A stretch of 64,000 nt of DNA from Streptomyces sp. NBC_01276 (GTDB lineage Bacteria; Actinomycetota; Actinomycetes; Streptomycetales; Streptomycetaceae): assembly GCF_041435355.1 (NCBI RefSeq), contig NZ_CP108442.1, forward strand, positions 744,001 through 808,000. The letters are read 5' to 3'. The translations under genes were made by a program, and so were the position numbers. Positions 1-10,934 of the stretch are shown here, piece by piece (the first letter of the stretch is position 1; each line of letters begins with the position of its first letter). The notes under the pieces are model-generated. The model worked only from the letters and a program-made list of their open reading frames with translations. It was not told the DNA's origin and did not search any database.

Positions 1-1
1 C

Positions 2-46
2 ATCGCGGTCGCCGACGCCGAGGCCGAGGCCGAGGCCCGGCGCTGA
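2..46 (+). CDS. C-terminal tail of an unknown protein (partial)
   Basis: An open frame enters from the left edge and ends at TGA 44-46. Only 14 codons are visible, with alternating Ala and Glu and a terminal Arg-Arg. A strong hairpin just downstream fits the end of a real gene. The function cannot be inferred from so little sequence. Confidence 0.45.
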   Translation: MAVADAEAEAEARR

Positions 47-55
47 GAGCGGCCC

Positions 56-85
56 CGCCCCCGCATCGGTGACGGAGCGGGGGCG
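56..85 (+). terminator. GC-rich hairpin terminator
   Basis: CGCCCCCGC at 56-64 pairs perfectly with GCGGGGGCG at 77-85 around a 12-nt loop. It lies 10 nt after the stop of the left-edge gene and 84 nt before the DUF2252 start. There is no U tract, as is common in Streptomyces. Confidence 0.55.
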
Positions 86-168
86 TCGGCGCAGAGACAG
101 GCCACGGCGCCGCTCCGGCCCGTGACCCGAGCGACTCGACGGCCACAGGGCCGGGCAGGAGGGCCTGG

Positions 169-1599
169 ATGTCCCAGCAGGCGACCACGGCGATGCGCGC
201 GTCACTTCACGCCACTCCCGAGGAACGTGCGGCACTCGGCAAGGAGGCCCGGCGGCGCTCACCGCGCTCGGGGCACGCCGCGTACGAGCCCGCTCCGAAC
301 AGACCGGACCCGCTCAAGATCCTTGAGGCCCAGTCCGCGACGCGGGTCCGGGAACTGGTGCCGATCCGCTACGGCCGGATGACCGAGTCCCCGTTCCGGT
401 TCTACCGGGGCGCCGCCGCGATCATGGCCTCCGACCTGGCCGGCACTCCCGACTCGGGAATCACCGCCCAGCTGTGCGGAGACGCGCACCTGCTGAACTT
501 CCGGCTGCTGGCCTCGCCGGAGCGGGGGCTGATGTTCGACATCAACGACTTCGACGAGACCCTGCCCGGCCCCTGGGAATGGGACGTCAAACGCCTGTCG
601 GCGAGCTTCGTGATCGCCGCGCGGGCCAACGGCTTCGACGACGCCGAGCGCGCCCGCATCGTGGCCGGCACCGTGCGTTCGTACCGCGAGGCGATGATCC
701 GGTTCGCCGGCATGCGCAACCTCGACGTCTGGTACACGAAGATCGACGACGCCCGCCTCAAGGACCTCGTCTCCGGCCGGCTCCGCAAGGAAGGCCGGCA
801 GAAACTGGACCGCGCCCTGGCGAAGGCGAGGTCCCGGGACACCCTCCAGGTCTTCGACAAGCTCACGCGGATGGTGGACGCCCGGCCCAGGATCGCCGCG
901 GACCCCCCACTGCTGGTACCGATCTCCGACCTGCTGCCGGACGCCGAACGCACCGCGCTGGAGCGCCGGTTCAGGGGGCTCATCGAGCGGTACGCGATCA
1001 CGCTGCCGAGCGACCGGCGGCATCTGCTGGCCGACTACCAGCTGGTGGACGTCGCCCGCAAGGTGGTCGGGGTCGGCAGCGTCGGCACCCGGTGCTGGAT
1101 CATCCTGCTCCTCGGCCGGGACGGCGGCGACCCGCTGTTCCTCCAGGCCAAGGAGGCCGACAGCTCCGTGCTCGCCGAACACCTCGGGGCGAGCCTCTAC
1201 CGCAACCAGGGTGAACGCGTGGTCGCGGGACAGCGGCTGATGCAGGCCACGAGCGACATGTTCCTCGGCTGGGAGCGGGTCGACGGGTTCGACGGCAGGC
1301 GCCGCGACTTCTACGTGCGCCAGCTGCGCGACTGGAAGGGCATCGCGATGCCGGAGACGATGACGCCCCTGCAGCTGCAGACGTTCGGCGGCGTCTGCGG
1401 CCTCACCCTGGCACGCGCGCACGCCCGGTCCGGCGACCGGATCGCGATCGCCGCCTACCTGGGCGGCGGCGACGCCTTCGACCGGGCCCTCGTGACGTTC
1501 GCGGAGGCCTACGCCGACCAGAACGAGCGCGACCACCGGGCACTGCTCGACGCGGTGCGCACGGGGCGGCTGCCGGCGGAGGAGGTCCCGGCCGCCTGA
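169..1599 (+). CDS. DUF2252 family protein
   Basis: A 476-residue protein of the DUF2252 family, large soluble proteins common in actinobacteria with no established reaction. The family hallmarks are visible: a GDAHLLNF block near residue 104, a DINDFDET block near 124 followed by WEWDVKRL, and a C-terminal stretch rich in conserved Arg, Gln and Trp. The Asp/Asn pattern recalls kinase-like folds, but that is inference. The start is ATG 169, with AGGAGGG at 157-163 and 5-nt spacing. No signal peptide or membrane segment is seen. The gene stands alone, followed by a 490-nt non-coding stretch, so it is probably monocistronic. Confidence 0.9.
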   Translation: MSQQATTAMRASLHATPEERAALGKEARRRSPRSGHAAYEPAPNRPDPLKILEAQSATRVRELVPIRYGRMTESPFRFYRGAAAIMASDLAGTPDSGITAQLCGDAHLLNFRLLASPERGLMFDINDFDETLPGPWEWDVKRLSASFVIAARANGFDDAERARIVAGTVRSYREAMIRFAGMRNLDVWYTKIDDARLKDLVSGRLRKEGRQKLDRALAKARSRDTLQVFDKLTRMVDARPRIAADPPLLVPISDLLPDAERTALERRFRGLIERYAITLPSDRRHLLADYQLVDVARKVVGVGSVGTRCWIILLLGRDGGDPLFLQAKEADSSVLAEHLGASLYRNQGERVVAGQRLMQATSDMFLGWERVDGFDGRRRDFYVRQLRDWKGIAMPETMTPLQLQTFGGVCGLTLARAHARSGDRIAIAAYLGGGDAFDRALVTFAEAYADQNERDHRALLDAVRTGRLPAEEVPAA

Positions 1600-1827
1600 G
1601 GGGACGCCCGGGGACGCCCGGGGACGCCTCCACCACCTGCTCCGGGGTGGGGAAGGCAGTCAACCAACGGTGCGGGTGTGGACACGACTGGTTGCGCGTA
1701 CGAAAACCCGGGGCCGGAAGTGGTCTTCCTTCATGGAATCGACCCACGTCAGGCTTGACCGATGAACCTACGGCGTCGTAAATTCGAGCGCAGCGACTCG
1801 TGAGCAACCGGAAGGAGGCGAAGTCGG

Positions 1828-1905
1828 ATGTCCACCATCTCCGCAGCGCCTCGCCCCGCTCACCAGGTCGCCTGGGCTCCCGGTCGTGTAGCACACGGCT
1901 GCTGA
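1828..1905 (+). CDS. Possible 25-residue small ORF / leader peptide
   Basis: ATG 1828 is preceded by AAGGAGG at 1812-1818, close to the ideal Shine-Dalgarno sequence, with 9-nt spacing. The frame runs 25 codons to TGA 1903-1905 and ends in His-Gly-Cys. The peptide has several Ala and Pro residues and no membrane segment. It lies about 190 nt ahead of xdhA on the same strand, so it could be a regulatory leader or simply chance. The ribosome binding site is the only evidence for it. Confidence 0.25.
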   Translation: MSTISAAPRPAHQVAWAPGRVAHGC

Positions 1906-2027
1906 ACAGCCCCCCTCCCGGCGTGCCCGATCGCGGCCCCGGATCTCTCCACCTCTTTTCACCCTTTACGGCACGTCGTGCGTGCTGCTCTGCTGCGCTC
2001 CGGGTTTTTCGAGCTGCGCCACTGAAA

Positions 2028-2056
2028 TAGAAAGCTCATGAAATGGCGACTAGGAT
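2028..2056 (+). promoter_or_regulatory. Candidate xdhABC promoter
   Basis: TAGAAA at 2028-2033 and TAGGAT at 2051-2056 are 17 bp apart and resemble -35 and -10 elements of a housekeeping sigma factor. The pair lies 37 nt ahead of the xdhA start in the AT-rich part of the gap. The -35 match is only 4 of 6. Confidence 0.35.
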
Positions 2057-2092
2057 AGTCAGGTCAATCGCGCGCCGAAATGGGGACGTGCC

Positions 2093-3564
2093 ATGGTAGC
2101 GGCGCGCATTACGGTCAACGGAAAAGAAACCCCCATCGCACCGGCCGCACCCCACACCACGGTGCTGGATTTCCTGCGCGATCGCGGCCTGACCGGAACC
2201 AAGGAAGGCTGCGCCGAGGGTGAATGCGGCGCCTGTTCGGTCCTGGTGGCCCGTCCCGGGGTGAACAAGCCCACCGACTGGGTGGCGGTCAACGCCTGCC
2301 TGGTCCCGGTCGCGTCGCTCGACGGCCAGGAGGTCATCACCTCCGAGGGCCTCGCCACCGTCGACGAATCGGGCACGCCGACCGCCCTGCACCCCGTGCA
2401 GGAGGAGATGGCCGTCCGCGGCGGCTCCCAGTGCGGTTACTGCACGCCGGGATTCATCTGCAGCATGGCCTCCGAGTACTACCGGCCGGACCGCTGCGCG
2501 CACGCGGAATCCTCTGACGCGGCCGAGGCCGAGGCCGACGCCGAGCACGGTCCGAACGGTTTCGATCTGCACTCCCTGAGCGGGAACCTGTGCCGCTGCA
2601 CCGGTTACCGTCCGATCCGCGACGCCGCCTTCGCCGTCGGCTCGCCCGCCGAGGACGACGTCCTGGCGCAGCGCCGCGACCAGGCCCCGCCGGAGCCCGC
2701 GGCCACCGAGTACGAGCAGGACGACAGCGTGTTCCTGCGGCCGGGCACCCTGGCCGAAGCCGCGCGACTGCTGCGCGACCGGCCCGAGGCGGTCGTGGTC
2801 TCCGGAAGCACCGACTGGGGCGTGGAGGTGAACATCCGCTCCCGACGGGCGGACTGCGTGGTCGCGGTCGACCGGCTCCCCGAGCTCCGTGAGCTGCGGG
2901 TCGAATCCGACCACATCGAGATCGGAGCGGCACTGACGCTCACCGAGATCGAGCGCCGCCTCGACGGCAGCGTCCCGCTGCTGGCGGAACTGTTCCCGCA
3001 GTTCGCGTCGCGGCTCATCCGCAACAGCGCGACCTTCGGCGGCAACCTGGGTACCGGTTCCCCCATCGGCGACAGCCCGCCGGTGCTGCTCGCGCTGGAG
3101 GCGTCACTGGTACTCGCCGACGCCGACGGCGAGCGCGAGGTCCCGCTGGCGGACTACTTCACCGGCTACCGGCAGAGCGTGCGCCGTCCCGGCGAGCTGA
3201 TCCGCGCGGTGCGCGTCCCGCTGCCGCTGTCGCCGGTCACGGCGTTCCACAAGATCGCCAAGCGGCGCTTCGACGACATCTCCAGCGTGGCGGTCGCCTT
3301 CTCCCTCGACATCGAGGACGGAATCGTCCGCAAGGCGCGCATCGGCCTGGGCGGCGTCGCCGCCACCCCGATCCGCGCCCTCGCCACCGAGGCCCTCCTG
3401 GAGGGCGAGCCGTGGACGGCGGAGACCGTCGAGGCCGCGGCCGAGGTGCTGAAGGCCCAGGGCACCCCGATGAGCGATCACCGCGCAAGCGCGGGCTACC
3501 GCTCCGCGATGCTCGGCCAGAGCCTGCTGAAGCTGTACGCAGAAACCACCGAGGCGGTGTCGTC

Positions 3565-3568
<4 letters not shown>
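2093..3568 (+). CDS. xdhA: Xanthine dehydrogenase family small subunit: 2Fe-2S plus FAD domains
   Basis: A 491-residue electron-transfer subunit of a molybdenum hydroxylase of the xanthine dehydrogenase family. An N-terminal plant-type ferredoxin domain has Cys40, Cys45, Cys48 and Cys69. A helical 2Fe-2S domain follows with Cys114/Cys117 (CGYCTPG) and Cys167/Cys169 (LCRCTGYRP). From about residue 215 there is an FAD-binding domain. The two iron-sulfur domains are separated by an acidic Ala/Glu-rich insert at about 137-155. Electrons from the XdhB molybdenum site would pass through both clusters to FAD. It overlaps xdhB by 4 nt (GTGA). Purine oxidation is the likeliest role, but the substrate cannot be read from this subunit. 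Confidence 0.93.
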
Positions 3569-5956
<2,388 letters not shown>

Positions 5957-5964
<8 letters not shown>

Positions 5965-7042
5965 CATGACGTGGGTGGCCGCGGTCGCGCGGTTGCGGGC
6001 TCGCCGGGAACCCGGCGTGCTCGTGACCGTCGCGACCGTGCGCGGCCACGCGCCCCGCCGGGCCGGTGCCAAACTCGTCGTGGGACTCACCGACACCTGG
6101 GGTTCGATCGGCGGCGGCAACATCGAGGCCGTCGCCATCGACCGGGCGCGCGAGCTGAACGGCGCGCCCGACCCGGAGCCGGAGCTGATGGAGTTCGCCC
6201 TGAACGACAAGGTCACCGGCCGCCACGGCGTGCAATGCTGCGGCGGGGCCGTGACCGTACTGCTCGAACCACTGCCGGTGGTCCAGGCGGTGGCGGTCTT
6301 CGGCGTCGGGCACGTCGGACTGGAGCTGGCGCGCATCCTCGCCCGCCAGAACCTCGATCTGTACCTGGTCGACAGCCGCGCCGACATGCTCACCGACGAG
6401 CGGCTCGGCGTGCTGGGGGACGCGATGGCGCAGGTCCACGTGCGCCACACGCCCCTCCTTCCGGAAGAGGTGCTCGCGGAGCTGCCGCCCGGCACCCACG
6501 TCCTGATCATGACGCACGATCACGCCGAGGACGCGGCCCTGTGCGACGCCGCTCTGCGCACGCCCGGCCTCGGCTCGATCGGGCTGATCGGCTCGTCCGC
6601 CAAATGGACGCGGTTCCGGCAGCGCCTGTCCACCGAGGGCGGTCACGACGCCGCCACCATCGACAGGATCAAGACCCCGATCGGACTGACCGCGATCACC
6701 GGCAAGGAACCCGCCACGATCGCGGTGAGCGTCGCGGCGGACCTGCTCCTGACCTTTGAGGCGGACCGCCGTCGGGCGGTGCCGGAGGCGGATGCGAACC
6801 CGAGCGGGCAGGGGCGGCCGGACACGGCGGCGGCTTCGCCCGCACCGTCCGTGCCGGCCTCACCGCCCGTGCCGTCCTTCGCGGCCCGGGCCGGCCTTCC
6901 GGCGCTCGACGCCCCGGCGGACGGGACTCCGTCGGCGGACCAGCGGGCCACGGCGGCCCTTGAGGACACGGCGCCGTTCCTCAGACACCTCGAACCGGAA
7001 GTCCGGACGCGCCCGCGGCGCCCGGCCCGCGGCCGCGTGTGA
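5957..7042 (+). CDS. xdhC: XdhC maturation factor
   Basis: A 361-residue XdhC/CoxI-family protein, the chaperone that binds and protects sulfurated molybdenum cofactor before insertion into XdhB. The N-terminal XdhC domain begins near residue 10. A conserved Cys-Cys-Gly-Gly stretch lies near residue 94, and a Rossmann domain starts with FGVGHVGLELA near 114. The last 100 or so residues are Pro/Ala-rich, lack family resemblance and are probably disordered. ATG 5957 overlaps the end of xdhB. It is the last gene of the operon; the next gene on this strand has its own promoter 285 nt on. Confidence 0.92.
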
Positions 7043-7099
7043 CACGGGCCGGCGGACGCGGCCGGCGTCGGGACTCCGGGCCCTTCCGGATTCCCGACG

Positions 7100-7207
7100 T
7101 CAGCCGGCGTGGACGTGGGGGCGGCGGCGGGAGAGAAGCGAGAGGGCCATGATGCCGCCGTGCGCGCCGAAGAGGGTCAGCAGCACGAGCACGATGGTCG
7201 CCAGCAC
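7100..7207 (-). CDS. Possible 35-residue membrane peptide or gene remnant
   Basis: On the minus strand GTG 7205-7207 opens a 35-codon frame ending at TGA 7100-7102. It encodes one clear hydrophobic helix (VLATIVLVLLTLFGAHGG and onward) followed by Arg-Arg-Arg and a His-rich tail, a plausible single-pass topology. The frame extends upstream without a better start, so it may be the C-terminal remnant of a larger membrane protein. No ribosome binding site is evident. It points towards the end of xdhC. Confidence 0.25.
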   Translation of the reverse strand: MLATIVLVLLTLFGAHGGIMALSLLSRRRPHVHAG

Positions 7208-7326
7208 GCGCGCAGGCGCGAGGAGCGGGCGGGGGACGCGCCAACATCGCGTAGCCGTCCCGTCAGCGGCGCGTCAGGGCCCGGTGCCAAGCCCCCCGCC
7301 CCGGGGCGGCCGGGCCGGACCTCCGC

Positions 7327-7379
7327 TTGCAAAACGGACTAGCGGTCCGCATACTCTCTTCATGCGGACCGCTGGTCCG
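7327..7379 (+). promoter_or_regulatory. Promoter with two 15-bp palindromic operators
   Basis: TTGCAA (7327-7332) and CATACT (7350-7355) are 17 bp apart. CGGACTAGCGGTCCG (7335-7349) fills the spacer, and a better palindrome, CGGACCGCTGGTCCG (7365-7379), lies just downstream, 30 bp centre to centre. A repressor bound at both would block RNA polymerase. The TetR gene at 8902-9492, in the same transcription unit direction, is the likeliest binder. The first gene starts at 7452. Confidence 0.7.
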
Positions 7380-7451
7380 TTTGCGTTCGGCGAGCGGTGC
7401 GGGGGACCGCCCGCGATCGCCGAGGCTCCGAGCAGAACGGAAGGCCCGATC

Positions 7452-7877
7452 GTGACCGACCCCACGGAACCCGCCGACCTCTACCGCCACGGCCTGCGCC
7501 TGCTCCTGGAGAAGGACATCTCCGGCTGGGTCGCCCTGTGGGACGAGGACGGCGTCATGGAGTTCCCCTTCGCACCCGAGGGGTGGCCCGTCCGGCTGGA
7601 GGGCCGCCGGGCCGTCGCGGACTACATGCGCGACTACCCCGACCACATCGACCTCCACGACTTCCCCGACGTGACGATCCACCGGACGACCACCCCCGGG
7701 ACGATCGTGGTCGAGATGCGCGGAGTCGGCCGCCTGGTGAAGACCGACAGCCCCTTCGAGATGACCTACATCGCCGTGGTCACCGTGAAGGACGGCCTCA
7801 TCACCTCCTACCGCGACTACTGGAACCCCCTCGCCGTGGCGCGGCCCGGCCTCGGCCTCGTGGGGACGGACCGATGA
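7452..7877 (+). CDS. SnoaL-like (NTF2-fold) protein
   Basis: A 141-residue small alpha/beta-cone protein of the SnoaL/PhzB-type NTF2 superfamily, seen as RHGLRLLLEKDISGWVALWD near the N-terminus, then EFPFAPEG and a C-terminal strand pair ending in SYRDYWNPL. Members act as small-molecule isomerases, cyclases or dehydratases; the substrate is unknown. GTG 7452 is used, with GGAAG about 9 nt upstream. It overlaps the next gene by 4 nt (ATGA), so the two are coupled. It sits directly behind the two-operator promoter, so this pair is probably induced by a ligand of the TetR protein encoded downstream. Confidence 0.8.
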   Translation: MTDPTEPADLYRHGLRLLLEKDISGWVALWDEDGVMEFPFAPEGWPVRLEGRRAVADYMRDYPDHIDLHDFPDVTIHRTTTPGTIVVEMRGVGRLVKTDSPFEMTYIAVVTVKDGLITSYRDYWNPLAVARPGLGLVGTDR

Positions 7878-8722
7878 ACGACCGCGACGACATCCTGGTC
7901 ATCGGGGCCACCGGCACCACCGGCCGCCGCGTCACCGCCGGGCTCCTCGCCGAGGGCCACCGGGTCAGGGCCGCCGGCCGCGGCGCCACCCCCGTCGAGG
8001 GCGCACGGGCCGTCCGTTTCGACTGGAACGACCCCTCGACCTGGGACGAGGCCCTCGACGGCATCGGCCGCGCCTACCTCGTCCCGCCCATCGGCTCCTC
8101 CGACCCGGCCGCGGTCATGCTGCCGTTCCTCCGCCGGGCCGGCTCCACGGGCCTGCGCCGCGCCGTGCTGCTCAGCTCCTCGGCGATCCCCGCCGGCGGT
8201 CCGGCCGTGGGCCAGGTCCACCGGGAACTGCCCGCCCTGGTCGAGCAGTGGGCGGTCCTGCGGCCCTCCTGGTTCATGCAGAACTTCACCGGCGACGCGC
8301 CCCACGCCCGCGGCATCCGCGAATCCGGCGCCATCCGGACGGCCGCGGGCGACGGCCGCGTCGGGTTCGTCGACGCCGAGGACATCGCCGCAGTCGCCGT
8401 ACGCGCCCTGACGGACACCCGGTCCCCCGACACCGACCTGGTCCTGACCGGCCCCGAGGCCCTGAGCCACGACGACGTCGCCGCGATCATCAGCCAGGTC
8501 ACCGGCCGCGCCGTCGCGCACCGCCACCTGACCTTCGAGGAGTTGCGCGACCGCTGGGCGGCCGAGATCCCGCTGGAGTTCGCCACCATGCTGGCCGGCA
8601 TGGACCGGGCCATCGCGGCCGGCGCCGAGGACCGCACCACGGACACCGTCCTGCGCCTCACCGGCCGCCCCCCGGGCACCTTCCGCGCCTTCGCGGAGAG
8701 GGAGGTGCCCCCGCGCGGCTGA
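7874..8722 (+). CDS. NmrA-like NAD(P)-binding reductase
   Basis: A 282-residue atypical short-chain dehydrogenase of the NmrA/azoreductase-like group. The Rossmann glycine motif GATGTTGRR lies at about residues 9-17, and the chain continues with a PSWFMQNF stretch typical of this group. It lacks the YxxxK of classical short-chain dehydrogenases, so it may be a reductase or a redox-sensing protein. ATG 7874 overlaps the previous stop. The neighbours suggest detoxification or modification of a small compound sensed by the TetR protein at 8902. Confidence 0.82.
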   Translation: MNDRDDILVIGATGTTGRRVTAGLLAEGHRVRAAGRGATPVEGARAVRFDWNDPSTWDEALDGIGRAYLVPPIGSSDPAAVMLPFLRRAGSTGLRRAVLLSSSAIPAGGPAVGQVHRELPALVEQWAVLRPSWFMQNFTGDAPHARGIRESGAIRTAAGDGRVGFVDAEDIAAVAVRALTDTRSPDTDLVLTGPEALSHDDVAAIISQVTGRAVAHRHLTFEELRDRWAAEIPLEFATMLAGMDRAIAAGAEDRTTDTVLRLTGRPPGTFRAFAEREVPPRG

Positions 8723-8901
8723 CGCTCCGCCGAGGAGGAAGGGTCCGGCGCCCGCCGACACCCGGGCGCCGTCCCGCCCGCGACAGCGCGTATCTTCGAC
8801 TGGCCCGCCGACACGATGCGGCCCGCCCCGCACCACACGGGCCGTCGGACATCATGAACCGGTCAGGGGCCCGGACGGGCCGCAGACCAGGAGGAGGACC
8901 C

Positions 8902-9492
8902 GTGACCCAGCGGCCGGAGCGCGCGGACGCCCTGCGCAACCGAGAGGCCGTACTGGCCGCCGCCGACGCCCTCTTCGCCTCCAGCAGCAGCCCCCACAGC
9001 GTGTCGATGGACGACATCGCCACGGCCGCGGGCGTCGGCAAGGGCACTCTCTTCCGGCGCTTCGGGGACCGCGCCGGCCTGATCGGTGCCGTGATCGCCT
9101 CCCGCCTCGAACCCCTCAAGCGCGACGTGCGCGAAGCACGGGACGCGCCCGGGTCCGCGCCGCGGCAGCGGGTGCTGGACCTCCTCGACGCCTCGCTGCG
9201 CTTCAAGATCGAGAACCGGAACCTGATGTCGGCCGCGGAGGACGCCGGGATCAGCAGCCCCTACCGGGCCGACCACTACGGCTGGTGGCACGACATGCTC
9301 CGGGCGGAACTCGACGGGGTGCCCACCGTCCACGACCCGGACTTCACCGCCCACGCGCTGCTCGCCGCCCTCCGCGCCGACCTCGTCGCCCACCTGATCG
9401 ACGAACGGAAGATGACGCCGGAACGCCTGCGGTCCTCGCTCGCGGCCTACGTCGACAACGCCCTCGGCACCGGCCGGAACGCACCGGGGTGA
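8902..9492 (+). CDS. TetR family regulator
   Basis: A 196-residue TetR-type repressor. The N-terminal helix-turn-helix is clear: SMDDIATAAGVGKGTLFRRF at about residues 37-56, followed by GDRAGLIGAVI. The C-terminal ligand domain has no recognisable specificity. GTG 8902 is preferred over an upstream in-frame ATG because AGGAGGA lies just before it. It lies 179 nt after the NmrA-like gene on the same strand and probably controls the operators at 7335-7379, and thereby the SnoaL-like/NmrA-like pair. Confidence 0.87.
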   Translation: MTQRPERADALRNREAVLAAADALFASSSSPHSVSMDDIATAAGVGKGTLFRRFGDRAGLIGAVIASRLEPLKRDVREARDAPGSAPRQRVLDLLDASLRFKIENRNLMSAAEDAGISSPYRADHYGWWHDMLRAELDGVPTVHDPDFTAHALLAALRADLVAHLIDERKMTPERLRSSLAAYVDNALGTGRNAPG

Positions 9493-9539
9493 ACCGAGCC
9501 GGGCCTGGTCACGCCGAGGCCGGCCATGGACCGGTCGCC

Positions 9540-10259
9540 TCAGGCGTACGGGTCGCCCAGCGCGGTGAGGATCTCGCCGACGGTGCCCTCGAAGAGCGGC
9601 CCGGGGTCGGTGAGGGCGAAGTCGAGGTGCCCGAAGACCTCCACCGCGACGGCCCCGTACAGCCGTGCCCAGCAGGCGACGAAGACGTAGATCGCCTCCA
9701 GCGGCACCGGCTCCCCCGCCAGGTGTTCGCGCACCTCCTCCAGTTGCGCCGCCCAGACCGGGTCCAGAGCGGCGGGAGTCCGGACGGCGCCGCGCCGCCA
9801 GAGCTCGACCATGAGACCGAGGACCACGCCCCCGAAGCGCCAGCCGGGGTCGTGGGCGGCGGACCCGGGCGCGGTGTCGGTGTCCGCCACGGGCCTGGCG
9901 AACAGCAGGGCGAACTCCCGCGGACGGGCCAGCGCCCAGCGGCGCAGCTCGCCGCAGACCTCGCGCAGCCGCCGCCCCGGCTCGTCGGCGGGCCGCCGCT
10001 CGCGCGCCGCGGCCAGGGTGTCGGCCAGCTCGTCGTACAGGTGTGAGACCAGGGCCTGGACCAGCTCCCGGTGGCCGGCGTAGTAGCGGTACAGACCCGG
10101 CGCGGTCAGGCCCATCTCACGGGCGACGGCGCGCACGGTCACCGCCTCGGGGCCCTCCTCGACCAGCAGCCGCCGCGCGATGCGCATCGCATCGGCGAGC
10201 GCCTCCTCGCGCACGCGGTGGCGCCGTCGGCCCGCGGCCGTTCCCGGGATGTCCGTCAT
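9540..10259 (-). CDS. TetR family regulator with WHG-type ligand domain
   Basis: A 239-residue TetR regulator. The helix-turn-helix (TVRAVAREMGLTAPGLYRYY) lies near residues 41-60. The C-terminal half, with PREFALLFARPV and a Trp-rich closing helix, resembles the TetR_C/WHG domain. ATG 10259 was chosen; a GTG at 10280 is possible. It is divergent from the darcynin-like gene across a 93-nt gap that holds a strong promoter and two GTTAAC palindromes, so it probably represses that gene and itself. Confidence 0.85.
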   Translation of the reverse strand: MTDIPGTAAGRRRHRVREEALADAMRIARRLLVEEGPEAVTVRAVAREMGLTAPGLYRYYAGHRELVQALVSHLYDELADTLAAARERRPADEPGRRLREVCGELRRWALARPREFALLFARPVADTDTAPGSAAHDPGWRFGGVVLGLMVELWRRGAVRTPAALDPVWAAQLEEVREHLAGEPVPLEAIYVFVACWARLYGAVAVEVFGHLDFALTDPGPLFEGTVGEILTALGDPYA

Positions 10260-10280
10260 CTGCGCGGGCCCGCCTTCCAC

Positions 10281-10326
10281 TTGACAAAGTTAACGGGTAT
10301 CACTTTAGCTCTCCACAGGAGTTAAC
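10281..10326. promoter_or_regulatory. Divergent promoter region with GTTAAC repeats
   Basis: A perfect -35 hexamer TTGACA (10281-10286) is followed after 17 bp by TTTAGC (10304-10309), reading towards the darcynin-like gene. The self-palindromic GTTAAC occurs at 10289-10294, between these boxes, and again at 10321-10326, 32 bp away. The gap is far more AT-rich than its surroundings. The repeats are candidate operators for the divergent TetR protein. Confidence 0.5.
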
Positions 10327-10352
10327 ACTGTAAACAATTGCTCGGGGGACTC

Positions 10353-10715
10353 ATGAAGTACGGCATCGTGCTGACCTACACGCTCACTCCGCGCTGGCTG
10401 GCGCTGTCGCGCGAGGAACGCAACCGGATGCGCAGTACGTACATCGAGCCGGTCTTCGCACGGCACGCGGACCGGATCACGGCCCGGTTCTTCGACGCCG
10501 AGGCCTTCGGCGGCAGCGGCTTCTCCGACTTCGCCGTACTGGAGACCGAGGACCTGGGCGCGTACTACTTCCTCGTCGAGGCCCTGCGCGACACCCCCCT
10601 CATCAGCGACGGCCACCTCGTCCTCGGCGAGGTCCTCCTCGGGGTCCGGGACGGCTTCCAGGCGTACGAGCACGCCCTCTCCCCCGCCGCCGCGACTCCT
10701 GCCGCCCCGGCGTGA
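10353..10715 (+). CDS. Darcynin family protein
   Basis: A 120-residue protein of the darcynin family (domain of unknown function). The pattern of aromatic and charged residues matches: MKYGIVLTYTLTPRWLALSR at the N-terminus, RFFDAEAF near 49 and the conserved FETEDL-like segment with DYYFLVEALRDTP-type sequence in the second half. Members are small cytoplasmic proteins with a likely ferredoxin-like fold. ATG 10353 follows a GGGGGA-type ribosome binding site. Its expression is probably controlled by the divergent TetR gene; the stop codon sits in the loop of a terminator hairpin. Confidence 0.72.
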   Translation: MKYGIVLTYTLTPRWLALSREERNRMRSTYIEPVFARHADRITARFFDAEAFGGSGFSDFAVLETEDLGAYYFLVEALRDTPLISDGHLVLGEVLLGVRDGFQAYEHALSPAAATPAAPA

Positions 10716-10740
10716 GCGGACCCGCCCGCGCCGGGGCGGC
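10701..10740 (+). terminator. Hairpin terminator spanning the darcynin gene stop
   Basis: GCCGCCCCGGCG (10701-10712) pairs perfectly over 12 bp with CGCCGGGGCGGC (10729-10740). The TGA stop (10713-10715) begins the 16-nt loop. It separates the darcynin-like gene from the membrane protein at 10935. Confidence 0.65.
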
Positions 10741-10934
10741 CCGTGTCGCGCAGGCCGGTCCCGCCCGGCTCCGGCCGCTCCGGTACGGGATCGGGACCTC
10801 GTCGTCACGTCGCGGGGATGGACCCGGTGGCCGAAAACTGGCTCAGTGGGAGCAGCCCGTCGTCACGGTCCATGTCCGTGGCAGCGGGGCCCTGTTCCGA
10901 CCGGCCAGCATGTGACCCCAGGGGGTTTCGCGCC

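Larger units (their letters stand above)
1600..2092. other. Intergenic region before the xdh operon
   Basis: About 490 nt without a recognisable conserved gene. The left part is GC-rich with no clear hairpin. The right part, about 1960-2060, is unusually AT-rich for this genome and probably holds the xdh promoter. One short frame with an excellent ribosome binding site (1828-1905) is listed separately. No riboswitch was recognised. Confidence 0.5.
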
